From the NCBI RefSeq assembly GCF_030063245.1, contig NZ_JASISR010000017.1, positions 1 through 64,000 of the forward strand: DNA of 64,000 nt, in the 5' to 3' direction. The position numbers were made by a program, and so were the translations under genes. Position 1 is the first letter of the stretch, and every line of letters starts with the position of its first letter. Source of the stretch: Paenarthrobacter sp. PH39-S1 (GTDB lineage: Bacteria > Actinomycetota > Actinomycetes > Actinomycetales > Micrococcaceae). This document shows positions 53,010 to 61,438 of this stretch, one piece after another. Under the pieces are notes generated by a model. The model had not been told where the DNA came from, made no database searches, and was given only the letters and a program-made list of their open reading frames with translations.

Positions 53010-53420
53010 TCAGTCCCTCCTTTGTGAGGACCCTGCCCAGCTCCGTGCCATCGTCGTCGACCGTTCTTGTGTTGCCCGCGAAATGCCTTCCAGCGTCGCG
53101 GCGATATCGTCGAGCGACGTCTGCATCCAGAGCAGGGCAGCCTGGTTGTCCAGCCTGTCGTCTTCGCAGCCTGCCTGCTCTGAGCAAAGACGCACCTGGC
53201 CTGTCAACCTGGCATTCAGCACGGCAAGCAGGCTAAGGATGTCCGCCGTCAATTGCTTATGCCGCGGTTCGAAGGGCAGATTGGATGCGGAATCGTTTCC
53301 GCGGGTCCGTGCCTCGGTTGAGCAGGCGTTGGCATCTATGACCGACAGCCTTCGTCCTTCAGCGATCCGAGCCGTCTTTGCTTTCCCTGCCTGCATCCGT
53401 GCTTTCACCTTCGGTTCCAT
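53010..53420 (-). CDS. Hypothetical protein, mostly helical
   Basis: 136 residues from the ATG at 53420, preceded by AGGAGAGG. The N-terminus is basic (MEPKVKARMQAGKAKTARI) and the C-terminal half has helical segments LTADILSLLAVLNARLTGQV and ALLWMQTSLDDIAATLEGIS, with two cysteines between (LCSEQAGCEDD). No family recognised. The good ribosome binding site and AT-rich upstream (53520-53560) support a real gene. It might be cargo of the element whose scar is next to it. Confidence 0.55.
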   Translation of the reverse strand: MEPKVKARMQAGKAKTARIAEGRRLSVIDANACSTEARTRGNDSASNLPFEPRHKQLTADILSLLAVLNARLTGQVRLCSEQAGCEDDRLDNQAALLWMQTSLDDIAATLEGISRATQERSTTMARSWAGSSQRRD

Positions 53421-53624
53421 AGCCCTCTCCTGCCGCTGGGAAAACGCAAGGCCTATTCGTACGTCCCAAACCGTCCGGGCCAATCCGGTCTATCACTTGC
53501 CCGAAGGCCATCCCTGCATTTCATATCACTATGTAACGTAATGCTATACTCCTACGGGCCAACAGTCAATGGTCGCAAGGGGCGTCTTTCTGCACTCCGC
53601 ACGCATCCGTGCCTCACCGTCCTA

Positions 53625-54527
53625 TCAGCAGCTCGGATGCAAGGCCGGACGCTCAAAACCGCCCTCGGGTGTTGAATCACTAGCCGAGACATGACCATTA
53701 GCCACTCCGCCGCAACACGAGCCGGTTGCCAGCTGATGACCGAGTTGGCTGATGGTGAACACGCTGGTTCCTTCGCCACTTACCCAAGCGGTCAGCGAGA
53801 CGGGCGCATTGAATTCGCCGAAACGGTGGTAATCCATCCTGAAACCCGGGTCCTCCTGACCGGTGAGCAGTGTATGAGACTCCAAGGCCGCCTCCACGAA
53901 CAGCATTCCTGGAACGTGGTCGGAGAAATGGTCAAAGATAAACGGGTCATTCCAGTTCCACACGATCGAGCCGGTTACCGTGTTCACGTCGCGGGTCACT
54001 GAGCGTAGTACCGCCCCCAATGGTCCCGTGCTTGTCCTGACGACATCCGGAGCGTGCCGGCGAACGGCCTTGTACGCCTGTGGCGGCATACAGGAAAGCG
54101 CTCCGACTCCCGAGGCCTGGGCACCGTTGGAAAATGCACACTCCGCCATCGCCGTCAGGCGCGCGAGAACTCCCCGGCGATAGGTCGGCTCGAGAATTTT
54201 GATCCGAAGTGTCCCCTCGGATAGTTCAGACATCACCAGCCCCCCCGCGCCGTGCCACCTGAATTCCAGATGTTGGAGGAGGAAGCACCAGTCACTTGGA
54301 ACCTGGCCCTCCAGCTGGGCGACGGCAAGGCCGCTCTGGCGAAGCAGTTCCGCCCCGACAGTGGTCGGTGTTCTGGGCAGCAGCCCGCCCGCAGCCCGAA
54401 GCTGCTGTGGGACGGAGAACTGAAAGGTCCAGTCCCCCGACGCTTCCCGGCGTGCCGAAGCGAGCAAGGACTGCTCCGCTGAATGCTTATGAACGAGCTC
54501 CCGATCAATCCGAATCGGCCATTCCAT
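53625..54527 (-). CDS. AfsA/ScbA-family protein (A-factor biosynthesis hotdog domain)
   Basis: 300 residues from the ATG at 54527 (AGGTGG eight bases upstream; a GTG at 54539 is possible). It carries the two AfsA repeats: RELVHKHSAEQSLLAS at the start (family: VHK-x-EVLL) and, in the second half, PFIFDHFSDHVPGMLFVEAA, which matches the conserved FDHPxDHxPGM signature. AfsA-type enzymes condense a beta-ketoacyl thioester with dihydroxyacetone phosphate, the first step to gamma-butyrolactone autoregulators. It sits directly behind a TetR-type gene and facing a reductase-like gene. Family is clear; product is inferred. Confidence 0.85.
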   Translation of the reverse strand: MEWPIRIDRELVHKHSAEQSLLASARREASGDWTFQFSVPQQLRAAGGLLPRTPTTVGAELLRQSGLAVAQLEGQVPSDWCFLLQHLEFRWHGAGGLVMSELSEGTLRIKILEPTYRRGVLARLTAMAECAFSNGAQASGVGALSCMPPQAYKAVRRHAPDVVRTSTGPLGAVLRSVTRDVNTVTGSIVWNWNDPFIFDHFSDHVPGMLFVEAALESHTLLTGQEDPGFRMDYHRFGEFNAPVSLTAWVSGEGTSVFTISQLGHQLATGSCCGGVANGHVSASDSTPEGGFERPALHPSC

Positions 54528-54539
54528 GAGTGGGTCCAC

Positions 54540-55127
54540 CTATGCTGTTGGGTACCTAAGCGCCCTGAGGGCGGTTTCTACTGTGTGCTGCACAAGGTCC
54601 TCGTCCAGTGACGGCAGACCCGGCATGATGGCGCGCAGCAGAAGCGGACCGGTCAATAGGTCGCAGACCCAGTCCATTTCATAACCGGTGGGAATATCCC
54701 CTCTGGCTGCTGCCCGATGCAGAATGGCTCCGGTGGCGGCCCTCCGCGGACCAAGGAAGCCACCCACAAACATCGAGGCCAGATCCTCGTTGTGCCGAGT
54801 CGACTCCAGAAACCCCGCCAGGCTGTTGCTCACCAGCGGATCGCTGAAGAGAGCCACCTGGTCACGTTGGACATTGACAAGGTCCGTCCGAAGCTCCCCC
54901 GAATTAAAGTCCAGGTCCACGCCGAACTTCTGAAGGATCAGGGACAGCACCAAATCCGGAATACCGCTATACCGCCGATAAAACGCAGGACGCGTCGTCC
55001 CGGCAGCTGCGGCGACGGCATCAACGGACATCGCCCCATATCCCTTACTGACGATCAGCGCTTCGGCAGCAGTTTGGAGCGCCGCATCCAATTGCGCTTT
55101 GCGTGGACGTCCGCTTGAGTGCACCAT
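54540..55127 (-). CDS. TetR family regulator of the AfsA-like locus
   Basis: 195 residues. The N-terminal helix-turn-helix reads GYGAMSVDAVAAAAGTTRPA then FYRRYSGIPDLVLS (about 28-60); the ligand domain ends with WVCDLLTGPLLLRAIMPGLP. The N-terminus (VHSSGRPRKAQLDAAL) and C-terminal part resemble the general TetR_C groups rather than the classic ArpA/ScbR gamma-butyrolactone receptors, so butyrolactone binding is not proven. It ends 13 bases before the afsA-like ATG and lies divergent from the reductase-like gene, a typical place for the repressor of all three. Confidence 0.87.
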   Translation of the reverse strand: MVHSSGRPRKAQLDAALQTAAEALIVSKGYGAMSVDAVAAAAGTTRPAFYRRYSGIPDLVLSLILQKFGVDLDFNSGELRTDLVNVQRDQVALFSDPLVSNSLAGFLESTRHNEDLASMFVGGFLGPRRAATGAILHRAAARGDIPTGYEMDWVCDLLTGPLLLRAIMPGLPSLDEDLVQHTVETALRALRYPTA

Positions 55128-55212
55128 AATGTTACAGAGTGTATCGCTTTATTGCAGGCGCACAAAAGTGTCACCACCGAACTTATTCGTCCCCACCCGA
55201 AAGGCTCCTACC

Positions 55213-56238
55213 GTGTTGCTCGTCTACGGAACCGGTCAACTTGCCGCCGCAGTAATTAAAGCCGCCATCAACGCCGGCATGGAGGTCAGGGTGGCCGGGA
55301 GAAACCCGGCTAGAACCAGGATGCTCGGAGAAGAATTCGGTATCGGCGCCGATGTCGCTTCGCTCGATGAGCCCGAATCCCTGCGCGCCTTGCTGCACGG
55401 AGTCAACGTGGTGCTCAACGCAGCAGGTCCATACTCCTTGACATCCATGCCCCTCATGGTTGCGTGCATCCGCAGCGGCGTGCACTACACCGACGCCTCT
55501 AATGAACTTGCCTCCTTTTCAGCAGCCGACGCACTTTCCGACCAAGCTGCCGTCTCAGGGGTGGCTCTCGTTCCCGGTGCCGGCTTTGGCGCCGCGGCAA
55601 CTGAAGCTGTAGCCCTCCAGTCCACAAGGGCACTGCAGAATCCACGTTCACTTAGAATCGTCCATTCTTCGGCGGGGGGCATGTCCACCCCTGGTGCCCG
55701 GAAGTCAGCGTTGAGGGTGCTGTCGGCAAAGGGACAGCACTACCTGAACGGCCGGCTAACTGCGGCGGGTGGCCATTCTGTGATACCGATTGTCCTGCGG
55801 GGAGGCGGACGTCCGGCCGTCCTGATGTCGAGCGGGGAGCTGTGGGTCCTTCGAGCCTCAACCCACCTGCCCGACATCAGTGTTTACTACACCCTGAATT
55901 TCCATCCTGCCGCAGTTCGACTGCTCGTACGCCTGATCCGAATACTGCCGGCGCGCACATTTCCGGTGCCCCGCCCGTCCACGCGGCTGAAGAAGACTCC
56001 CACCAAGGCTTCCAGCCATGAAACTACGGCTCAGGTGTTCGATGCGGCAGGTAAGTCGGTGACTCACACCCTCACCGCCGCCGACCCGAGAGGATTGACC
56101 GCCCAAATCGGCATCGAGTGCGTCCGACGGCTGTCGTCAGGCCGCTGCTCGGGTGCCCTAACACCCGGAGAAATCCTTGGAGGGGGTTTCATCGCCACCC
56201 TGGATGGGATCCGCATCGAGAAATCACCGCGGAACTAA
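55213..56238 (+). CDS. Saccharopine-dehydrogenase-like NAD(P)-binding protein
   Basis: 341 residues from the GTG at 55213, with GAAAGG upstream; a longer frame exists but lacks signals. The N-terminal Rossmann fold shows VLLVYGTGQLAAAVIKAAIN, then VRVAGRNPARTRMLGEEFG and VVLNAAGPYSLTSMPLMVAC, GVHYTDASNE, and PGAGFGAAATEAVAL. This is the saccharopine dehydrogenase/trans-acting enoyl reductase-like group. In gamma-butyrolactone pathways a reductase follows AfsA, so this may be that step, though known BprA-type reductases belong to a different family. Divergent from the TetR gene with an ~85-base spacer. Confidence 0.8.
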   Translation: MLLVYGTGQLAAAVIKAAINAGMEVRVAGRNPARTRMLGEEFGIGADVASLDEPESLRALLHGVNVVLNAAGPYSLTSMPLMVACIRSGVHYTDASNELASFSAADALSDQAAVSGVALVPGAGFGAAATEAVALQSTRALQNPRSLRIVHSSAGGMSTPGARKSALRVLSAKGQHYLNGRLTAAGGHSVIPIVLRGGGRPAVLMSSGELWVLRASTHLPDISVYYTLNFHPAAVRLLVRLIRILPARTFPVPRPSTRLKKTPTKASSHETTAQVFDAAGKSVTHTLTAADPRGLTAQIGIECVRRLSSGRCSGALTPGEILGGGFIATLDGIRIEKSPRN

Positions 56239-56428
56239 GCAACCACGGTCACCAGGGACGGGCCAAGGAACACTGTGGTCCCATGATCAAGAACGACGAC
56301 GTAAATCCGGCCGACACCGGCCTTCCCGTCTGGCTCAGCGTGCTGCGTTCATCAACCGTCGCGGCTCCGGCTATTGCAAGTAATTAAACAATCACGGTGG
56401 ACTTTTATACAGCATCAACAAGTCAAAA

Positions 56429-56803
56429 TTAATGTACTGAAATTTGCTGCAGTGCCCAGGAATTTCCGTCCGGGTCACTAAAGTAAGCGTATTGAACACC
56501 GCCCATGTCATCTACATGGCTCACATCCACCCCGCGCTGAATAAGATTCTCCCGGGCTTCGGTGATATTATCAACCACTAAATGAAGATTCTTTATAGAA
56601 CCAGCATTGGTACTGGAATCACCCATTCCAGTACCAAAAACAATTGAACAAGCAGATCCAGGCGGCGTGAGTTGTATAATCCTCATTCCGTTGCCGGGCT
56701 GGACATCATGGTCTAGGTTAAAACCAACTCGATCAACGTAGAAGGTCTTACTGGCATTTACGTCAGTGACTGGCAGGGGTACAACCTCGAGTTTCATATC
56801 CAT
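56429..56803 (-). CDS. VOC family protein, AT-rich and probably horizontally acquired
   Basis: 124 residues from the ATG at 56803 with AAGGAG nine bases upstream. A VOC domain is evident: KLEVVPLPVTDVNASKTFYV, DRVGFNLDHDVQPGNGMRI, NLHLVVDNITEARENLIQRG and YAYFSDPDGNSWALQQISVH. The gene and its flanks (about 56390-56860) are strikingly AT-rich, with codons ending in A/T (for example runs of ATT, AAT, GAA) unlike every neighbour. That marks recent transfer from a lower-GC donor. Function unknown; relatives are glyoxalase or extradiol-dioxygenase-like. Confidence 0.85.
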   Translation of the reverse strand: MDMKLEVVPLPVTDVNASKTFYVDRVGFNLDHDVQPGNGMRIIQLTPPGSACSIVFGTGMGDSSTNAGSIKNLHLVVDNITEARENLIQRGVDVSHVDDMGGVQYAYFSDPDGNSWALQQISVH

Positions 56804-56922
56804 CAGCGAGAACTCCTTCAGAGTTGTTTTGGTTTTATTATAGAACTTCTTCATCCTCGTGGACGACGCCCTCAACGCGGCCGCCCGCTCAAGACTATAG
56901 CCGGAGGATGACGGCGGGAGGT

Positions 56923-57177
56923 GCCCATATCGACCATCTGGTTCAACTGCTCTTCAGACTCAAGCGCGGACAGGTCCGTCATCCGGGTGCGGTCACCGAT
57001 CTCCTCGAGGGTGACCGCGGCATAGGTGGTGCCCATTGCCTCAACCGGCGCGCCGTTCTCGTCGCCAAACCCGTCGTCAAACTCGAGGCGGTTCGGGGCC
57101 TGGACGGCGGTGAAGCGCCACCAACCGCGGGACTTTTCACCTTCGGGGCCCGTCATGTAGTAGCTGGCCCCACCGCC
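56923..57177 (-). pseudogene. Relic of an SRPBCC-domain (AHSA1-like) protein
   Basis: The minus strand encodes GGGASYYMTGPEGEKSRGWW, then FTAVQAPNRLEFDDGFGDEN and TRMTDLSALESEEQLNQMVDM, the last two-thirds of an SRPBCC/activator-of-Hsp90-ATPase-like fold. The N-terminal strand-helix part and the final C-terminal helix are missing; after VDMG the frame runs into unrelated residues at the boundary of the AT-rich VOC insert. So the gene seems to have been cut by the insertion of that DNA and deleted at its 5' end. Confidence 0.78.
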
Positions 57178-57263
57178 TTGAGCGTGCGTGCGCGGCGAAC
57201 TACTCATTCGGCTCGGCTGCACCGCAGAAGCCGAGCCTCCGGCCCCCGGCCGCTGGCCGCCGG

Positions 57264-59267
57264 CTAAGAAGCCCAGTCGGCGTCGCCGTACGGTCCGTGG
57301 AAATGGGCGCGGAGGTACTCCCCCACAACGGCGGCCCCGAGATCCGCAGCGTCGGGCGCGACGACGCGGCCGTCGATTCGGCGGGCCATACCCTGGACGA
57401 ACCGGTCGAGACCCGGGTCGTCGCCGAGCCGGAAGAACGTGACTTGCGTGCCGGCCCGCCCGAGGCGGTCGAGTTCGGCGACCGTGACGCGGACTGTCTC
57501 GGGGTCGGGCGGCCAGGAGAACCACGACTCACCCTCCGCCAACAGGTGCGCGGTGGGTTCGCCGTCGGTAACGACGAGGAGGACGGGCTGCATTGACCGG
57601 TGCTGGTGGAAGAAACGCTTGGCCAGCAGCAAGCCGTGATGCAGGTTTGTTCCCTGCTCCCGCACCGCCGGCAGGGCCGTGAGCGCGCCGATTTCCATGG
57701 ACTGCGCATAGCGGCCGAATGTGATCAGCTGCAGCCGGTCCCCACGGAACCGGGTTGAGACGAGGTGGTGCAAGGCGAGCGCGGTGCGTTTCATCGGCAC
57801 CCACCGTCCCTCGGCGGCCATCGAGAACGACACGTCGACGAGAAGGACGACGGCGGCCTGGGTACGCGCTTCCGTTTCCGTCACCTCGATGTCGCGCACC
57901 CCGAGGCGCAACCCGCGGCTCGGATCACCGCCGTCGGCCATGGTGCGGCGGATCGCGTTGGTCACGGTGCGCGTGACGTCCCATGGCTCTGCGTCCCCGA
58001 ACTGCCACTCACGACTGGAACCGGTCTGCTCGCCGGCGATGCCAGCCACACGCGCGTCCCGGTGACCCTGCCGGCCGGACAGTTGTTTGGTGGTGTCCCG
58101 CAACAGGGATTTCCCGAGCCGTCGCATGGCCTGGGGAGACAACCTGAAGTCGCCGTCATCGCCGCGCTGCAGATAGCCGCCGTCCTGCATCGCCCGCTCG
58201 ATCTCGGCGAGGGTGCGGGCCGTCACGGCCGCGTTCTGTCCGAGCTGGCGGGCGAGGGCATCCAGATCCAGATCGTCAAGGCGTGATCCGTTGTAGGACT
58301 GGGAGAGCTGTTCGGCCAGCCCATCGAGTTCGGCGATGTCATGGAGCACGCCTGTGCCGTCGCCCAGCCCAAGCCCCTCCTGGCCCTCGAAGCGTTCGGA
58401 GCCGGTCCAGTCCTCGCCGGGGCGTAGGGTGCGCAGGCTCGAGTCGAGTTGATCGAGCTGGGCCATGAGTTCGGGCGAGCCGAACGCCTGGGCCGAGAGG
58501 CTCATCAGCTCATCGCGCTGCTCCTGGGACATCGATTGCAGGAGCCGCTGGGCCGCGGCCGCTCGCTGCGCGAGGGCATCGACCAGTTCCTCCACCGATT
58601 GTGGGTTCTCCGGAAAGAACCTGCCGTGCCGCGCCATGAAGTCCTGGAAGTCCGCGTCCGTGTCCTCGCCGCGTCGGTGATTGTCGAGCAGCTCGTTGAG
58701 GTCGCGCAGCATCTCGCCCACGGCCGCGCGGTCCTCATCAGTGGCGTTCTCGAGCGCTTGTTTCATGCCGGCGAACCGCTGGTCGAGGACCTCACGGCCG
58801 AGCAGATCCTTGATCCGCTCGTAGGCCTCCCGGGCGCCGCTCGACTGCCAGTCGTAGGAGGCGAGTTCGTTGACCGCTGCCGCCGTGGAGTGGGGCAGGT
58901 TCTGCAGCTGCATCTCCCGGAATGCGCGGTCGGTGTTGTCCATCATGGCGTCGCGGGCGAGCTGCTTGCGCTCTTCCAGCACGGCCGTGTCGAGAAGCTT
59001 CTGGACCTCGCTGAGAGTGCCATCCAGCCGGTGGCGGTTCAGCAGATCCTGTCGGCGCTGCTGAACTTGGCCGGCGAGGTCGTCGAGGCCTTCACGGTTC
59101 CGGCCGCCGCGCCGCAGGAACTCCTGTAGGGCGTGCCGGGGCGAGTAGCCCGCCATGACGTCCTCGGCGATCGCGTCGAGCGCCTCGGCCAGGTCGACCG
59201 GCGGAGCGAGTGGGTCTGGTCCTCCGGTGTACCGGCCGTACCTGGAGGATTGGTTGTGAGCGCGCAT
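57264..59267 (-). CDS. VWA-domain protein, partner of a MoxR/chelatase-like ATPase
   Basis: 667 residues. A long helical N-terminal part (about 1-430, rich in Asp/Glu/Arg/Gln with coiled-coil character) precedes a C-terminal von Willebrand A domain. The MIDAS residues are AAVVLLVDVSFSMAAEGRW (DxSxS) and VVTDGEPTAHL. ATG at 59267 has AAAGG upstream and lies 26 bases after the ATPase gene's stop. This two-gene arrangement (AAA+ MoxR-like ATPase plus VWA protein) is widespread in actinobacteria and may assemble or insert a metal or cofactor; the target is unknown. Confidence 0.9.
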   Translation of the reverse strand: MRAHNQSSRYGRYTGGPDPLAPPVDLAEALDAIAEDVMAGYSPRHALQEFLRRGGRNREGLDDLAGQVQQRRQDLLNRHRLDGTLSEVQKLLDTAVLEERKQLARDAMMDNTDRAFREMQLQNLPHSTAAAVNELASYDWQSSGAREAYERIKDLLGREVLDQRFAGMKQALENATDEDRAAVGEMLRDLNELLDNHRRGEDTDADFQDFMARHGRFFPENPQSVEELVDALAQRAAAAQRLLQSMSQEQRDELMSLSAQAFGSPELMAQLDQLDSSLRTLRPGEDWTGSERFEGQEGLGLGDGTGVLHDIAELDGLAEQLSQSYNGSRLDDLDLDALARQLGQNAAVTARTLAEIERAMQDGGYLQRGDDGDFRLSPQAMRRLGKSLLRDTTKQLSGRQGHRDARVAGIAGEQTGSSREWQFGDAEPWDVTRTVTNAIRRTMADGGDPSRGLRLGVRDIEVTETEARTQAAVVLLVDVSFSMAAEGRWVPMKRTALALHHLVSTRFRGDRLQLITFGRYAQSMEIGALTALPAVREQGTNLHHGLLLAKRFFHQHRSMQPVLLVVTDGEPTAHLLAEGESWFSWPPDPETVRVTVAELDRLGRAGTQVTFFRLGDDPGLDRFVQGMARRIDGRVVAPDAADLGAAVVGEYLRAHFHGPYGDADWAS

Positions 59268-59293
59268 GATGCTGCCTTTTCCTTTTCCTATTC

Positions 59294-60682
59294 CTAACCG
59301 TAGATCGTCTCGCCGCCGTCGGACTCCTTGGAGATCCGCCGGGCAAGGAAGAGACCTTCCAGCGCCAGTTCGACGGCGGCGGCGCGCTGCCCGTCGTTTT
59401 TCGCGTCCAGGCGCGCGTTGATCTCCTCGTAGAGACCGGACCCGTCGAGGGACGGGAGATTTTCGAGGAACTCCCGCGCGGTGACCTGGTCCCCGGTGGT
59501 AACGGTCGTGTGGCCGTCGAGCGCCGCCACGAGCGGACCGAAGTCGAGACCACGGTAGTGCACCCGCACGGCTTCGACGGTGGCCATGCGCAGGAGGTGG
59601 TCGAGGACGTCTTGTTCACGCCCCTCCTCACCCGATTCGAACTCGATCTTGCCGGTGAGGACTCCGACCGCCGTCTCCACGTCTACAATCCGCGCGACCG
59701 CCTCGTCCTCCCCGCGCACGGTGGCCCGTCGCAGCGCCGCCGCAGCGACGGTCTCGGCGCCCGCGATGGCGAACCGCGCCGAAACCCCGGATCCCTGGTT
59801 GATGGCCGGGGACTGCCGCAGCGCACGGGTGTAGCGGGCCAGGATCTCGAGGATGACGGGCGGCACGTCGGCGACCAGCCGCCCCTCTTGCGCGATGACG
59901 GCGACCTCGTCGTCCAGCTCCATGGGGTAGTGGGTGCGGATCTCGGCGCCGAAGCGGTCCTTCAGGGGGGTGATGATCCGGCCGCGGTTGGTGTAGTCCT
60001 CAGGGTTGGCGGACGCGACGACGAGCACGTCGAGCGGCAGCCTCAGCACGTAGCCCCGGATCTGGATATCGCGCTCCTCCATCACATTGAGCATCGCGAC
60101 CTGGATGCGCTCGGCGAGATCGGGCAGTTCATTGATGCCGACGATGCCGCGGTTGGAGCGCGGAACGAGACCGTAGTGGATGGTTTCCGGGTCCCCGAGC
60201 CGGCGGCCCTCGGCAACCCGCATCGGGTCGACGTCGCCGATCAGGTCGGCGACGGAGGTGTCCGGGGTGGCGAGCTTCTCGACGTAACGTTCCGAGCGGT
60301 GGCGCCACGCCACGCGCAGCTGGTCCCCTTCAGCGAGCGCACGGACCCGGGACTGCTCCGTGATGGGTTCATATGGGTGTTCGTTCAGTTCCGATCCCTC
60401 TATCACCGGCGACCACTCGTCGAGCAGCCCGACCAGGGTGCGCATGAGCCGCGTCTTGCCCTGTCCCCGCTCGCCGAGCAGGACGACGTCGTGGCCAGCG
60501 ATCAAGGCGCGCTCAAGCTGGGGAAGGACGGTCCGGCTGAACCCGTAGATTCCAGGCCACGGGTCGCGGCCCGCGGCGAGCGCGGCGAGCAGGTTGTCGC
60601 GAATCTCATGGCGCAGGTCCTTGTGCGCATGGCCTGCTGCACGCAGTTCACCAAGGGTGAAGATGTCGGGGCGATCACTCAT
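59294..60682 (-). CDS. AAA+ ATPase, magnesium-chelatase/MoxR-like
   Basis: 462 residues. Walker A is LLGERGQGKTRLMRTL (about 67-82). The Walker B position reads GIVGINELPDLAERIQVAML, with Asn-Glu in place of the usual Asp-Glu, which is standard in this subfamily. An arginine finger region PEDYTNRGRIITPLKDRFG follows. Together with the downstream VWA protein it resembles the BchI/BchD and RavA/ViaA pairs. The product is cytoplasmic. Divergent from the histidine-phosphatase gene that starts 90 bases away. Confidence 0.92.
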   Translation of the reverse strand: MSDRPDIFTLGELRAAGHAHKDLRHEIRDNLLAALAAGRDPWPGIYGFSRTVLPQLERALIAGHDVVLLGERGQGKTRLMRTLVGLLDEWSPVIEGSELNEHPYEPITEQSRVRALAEGDQLRVAWRHRSERYVEKLATPDTSVADLIGDVDPMRVAEGRRLGDPETIHYGLVPRSNRGIVGINELPDLAERIQVAMLNVMEERDIQIRGYVLRLPLDVLVVASANPEDYTNRGRIITPLKDRFGAEIRTHYPMELDDEVAVIAQEGRLVADVPPVILEILARYTRALRQSPAINQGSGVSARFAIAGAETVAAAALRRATVRGEDEAVARIVDVETAVGVLTGKIEFESGEEGREQDVLDHLLRMATVEAVRVHYRGLDFGPLVAALDGHTTVTTGDQVTAREFLENLPSLDGSGLYEEINARLDAKNDGQRAAAVELALEGLFLARRISKESDGGETIYG

Positions 60683-60772
60683 GCCTCAACGTTAGTCCTC
60701 GAACGTGCAATGAATCGAGTATCAGACTTCTCACTATTCCGGCGCGTGAGTCCATGCAACCACATACGCTGG

Positions 60773-61438
60773 ATGTTGATGACTGTAGCAACGCCGTCGG
60801 CACCATCAACACCGCCGAGCACCCTGCTCCTTCTGGTGCGGCACGGGGAGACGCCCACCACGGGCACGGTGCTGCCCGGTCGCGCCCCCGGACTGCACCT
60901 GTCCGACCAGGGCCGGGTCCAGGCTGAACGGGTCGCGGAACGGCTCGCAGGTCTTCCGGTGGATGGCATCTACTCCTCACCGCTGGAGCGCACCCGGGAG
61001 ACCGCAGAGCCCACCGCCGCTCGCACCGGACTTGAGGTGAACGAGAACGCCGGCCTGATCGAGTGTGACTTCGGCGAGTGGACCGGCGCCCCACTCGCCG
61101 AGCTGGCGGGCTTGCCGCAGTGGCAGACCGTACAGCACACACCGTCGGCCTTCCGCTTCCCGAACGGGGAGAGCTTTTCGCAGATGCAATCGAGAATGGT
61201 GGAAACGCTCGAGGCGCTGTGCGCCGCCCATGGCGGCGGCGTCGTCGTCGGCTTCTCCCACGCCGACCCAATCAAAGCCGCCCTCGCCCACGCCCTGGGT
61301 TCGCATCTGGACCTCTTCCAGCGCATCGTGGTCAGCCCGGGCTCGGTTTCGGTGATCTCGTACGTGATGGGTCAGGCGCCGGCCGTACTCATGGTGAACT
61401 CGACCTTGGAACCCTTGAGTGGGCTGAGGGCGCCGTGA
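60773..61438 (+). CDS. Histidine phosphatase family protein (MSMEG_4193-type phosphomutase-like)
   Basis: 221 residues from ATG at 60773 or 60779. The phosphohistidine motif is LLLVRHGETPTTGTVLPGRA (RHG at about 23-25), followed by LSDQGRVQAERVAERLAGLP, YSSPLERTRETAE, the acid in LIECDFGEWTGAPLAEL and the second His in VVGFSHADPIKAALAHALG. It therefore keeps the whole active site. In actinobacteria this type is normally grouped with a DUF3090 gene, an SCO1664-type gene and the mycothiol gene mshC; here it is coupled directly to the SCO1664-type gene. Substrate unknown. Confidence 0.9.
   Translation: MLMTVATPSAPSTPPSTLLLLVRHGETPTTGTVLPGRAPGLHLSDQGRVQAERVAERLAGLPVDGIYSSPLERTRETAEPTAARTGLEVNENAGLIECDFGEWTGAPLAELAGLPQWQTVQHTPSAFRFPNGESFSQMQSRMVETLEALCAAHGGGVVVGFSHADPIKAALAHALGSHLDLFQRIVVSPGSVSVISYVMGQAPAVLMVNSTLEPLSGLRAP

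Noticed and set aside
56283-56387. 34-codon frame starting MIKNDDVNPADTG
   Set aside because: Too short, no ribosome binding site and no recognised family.
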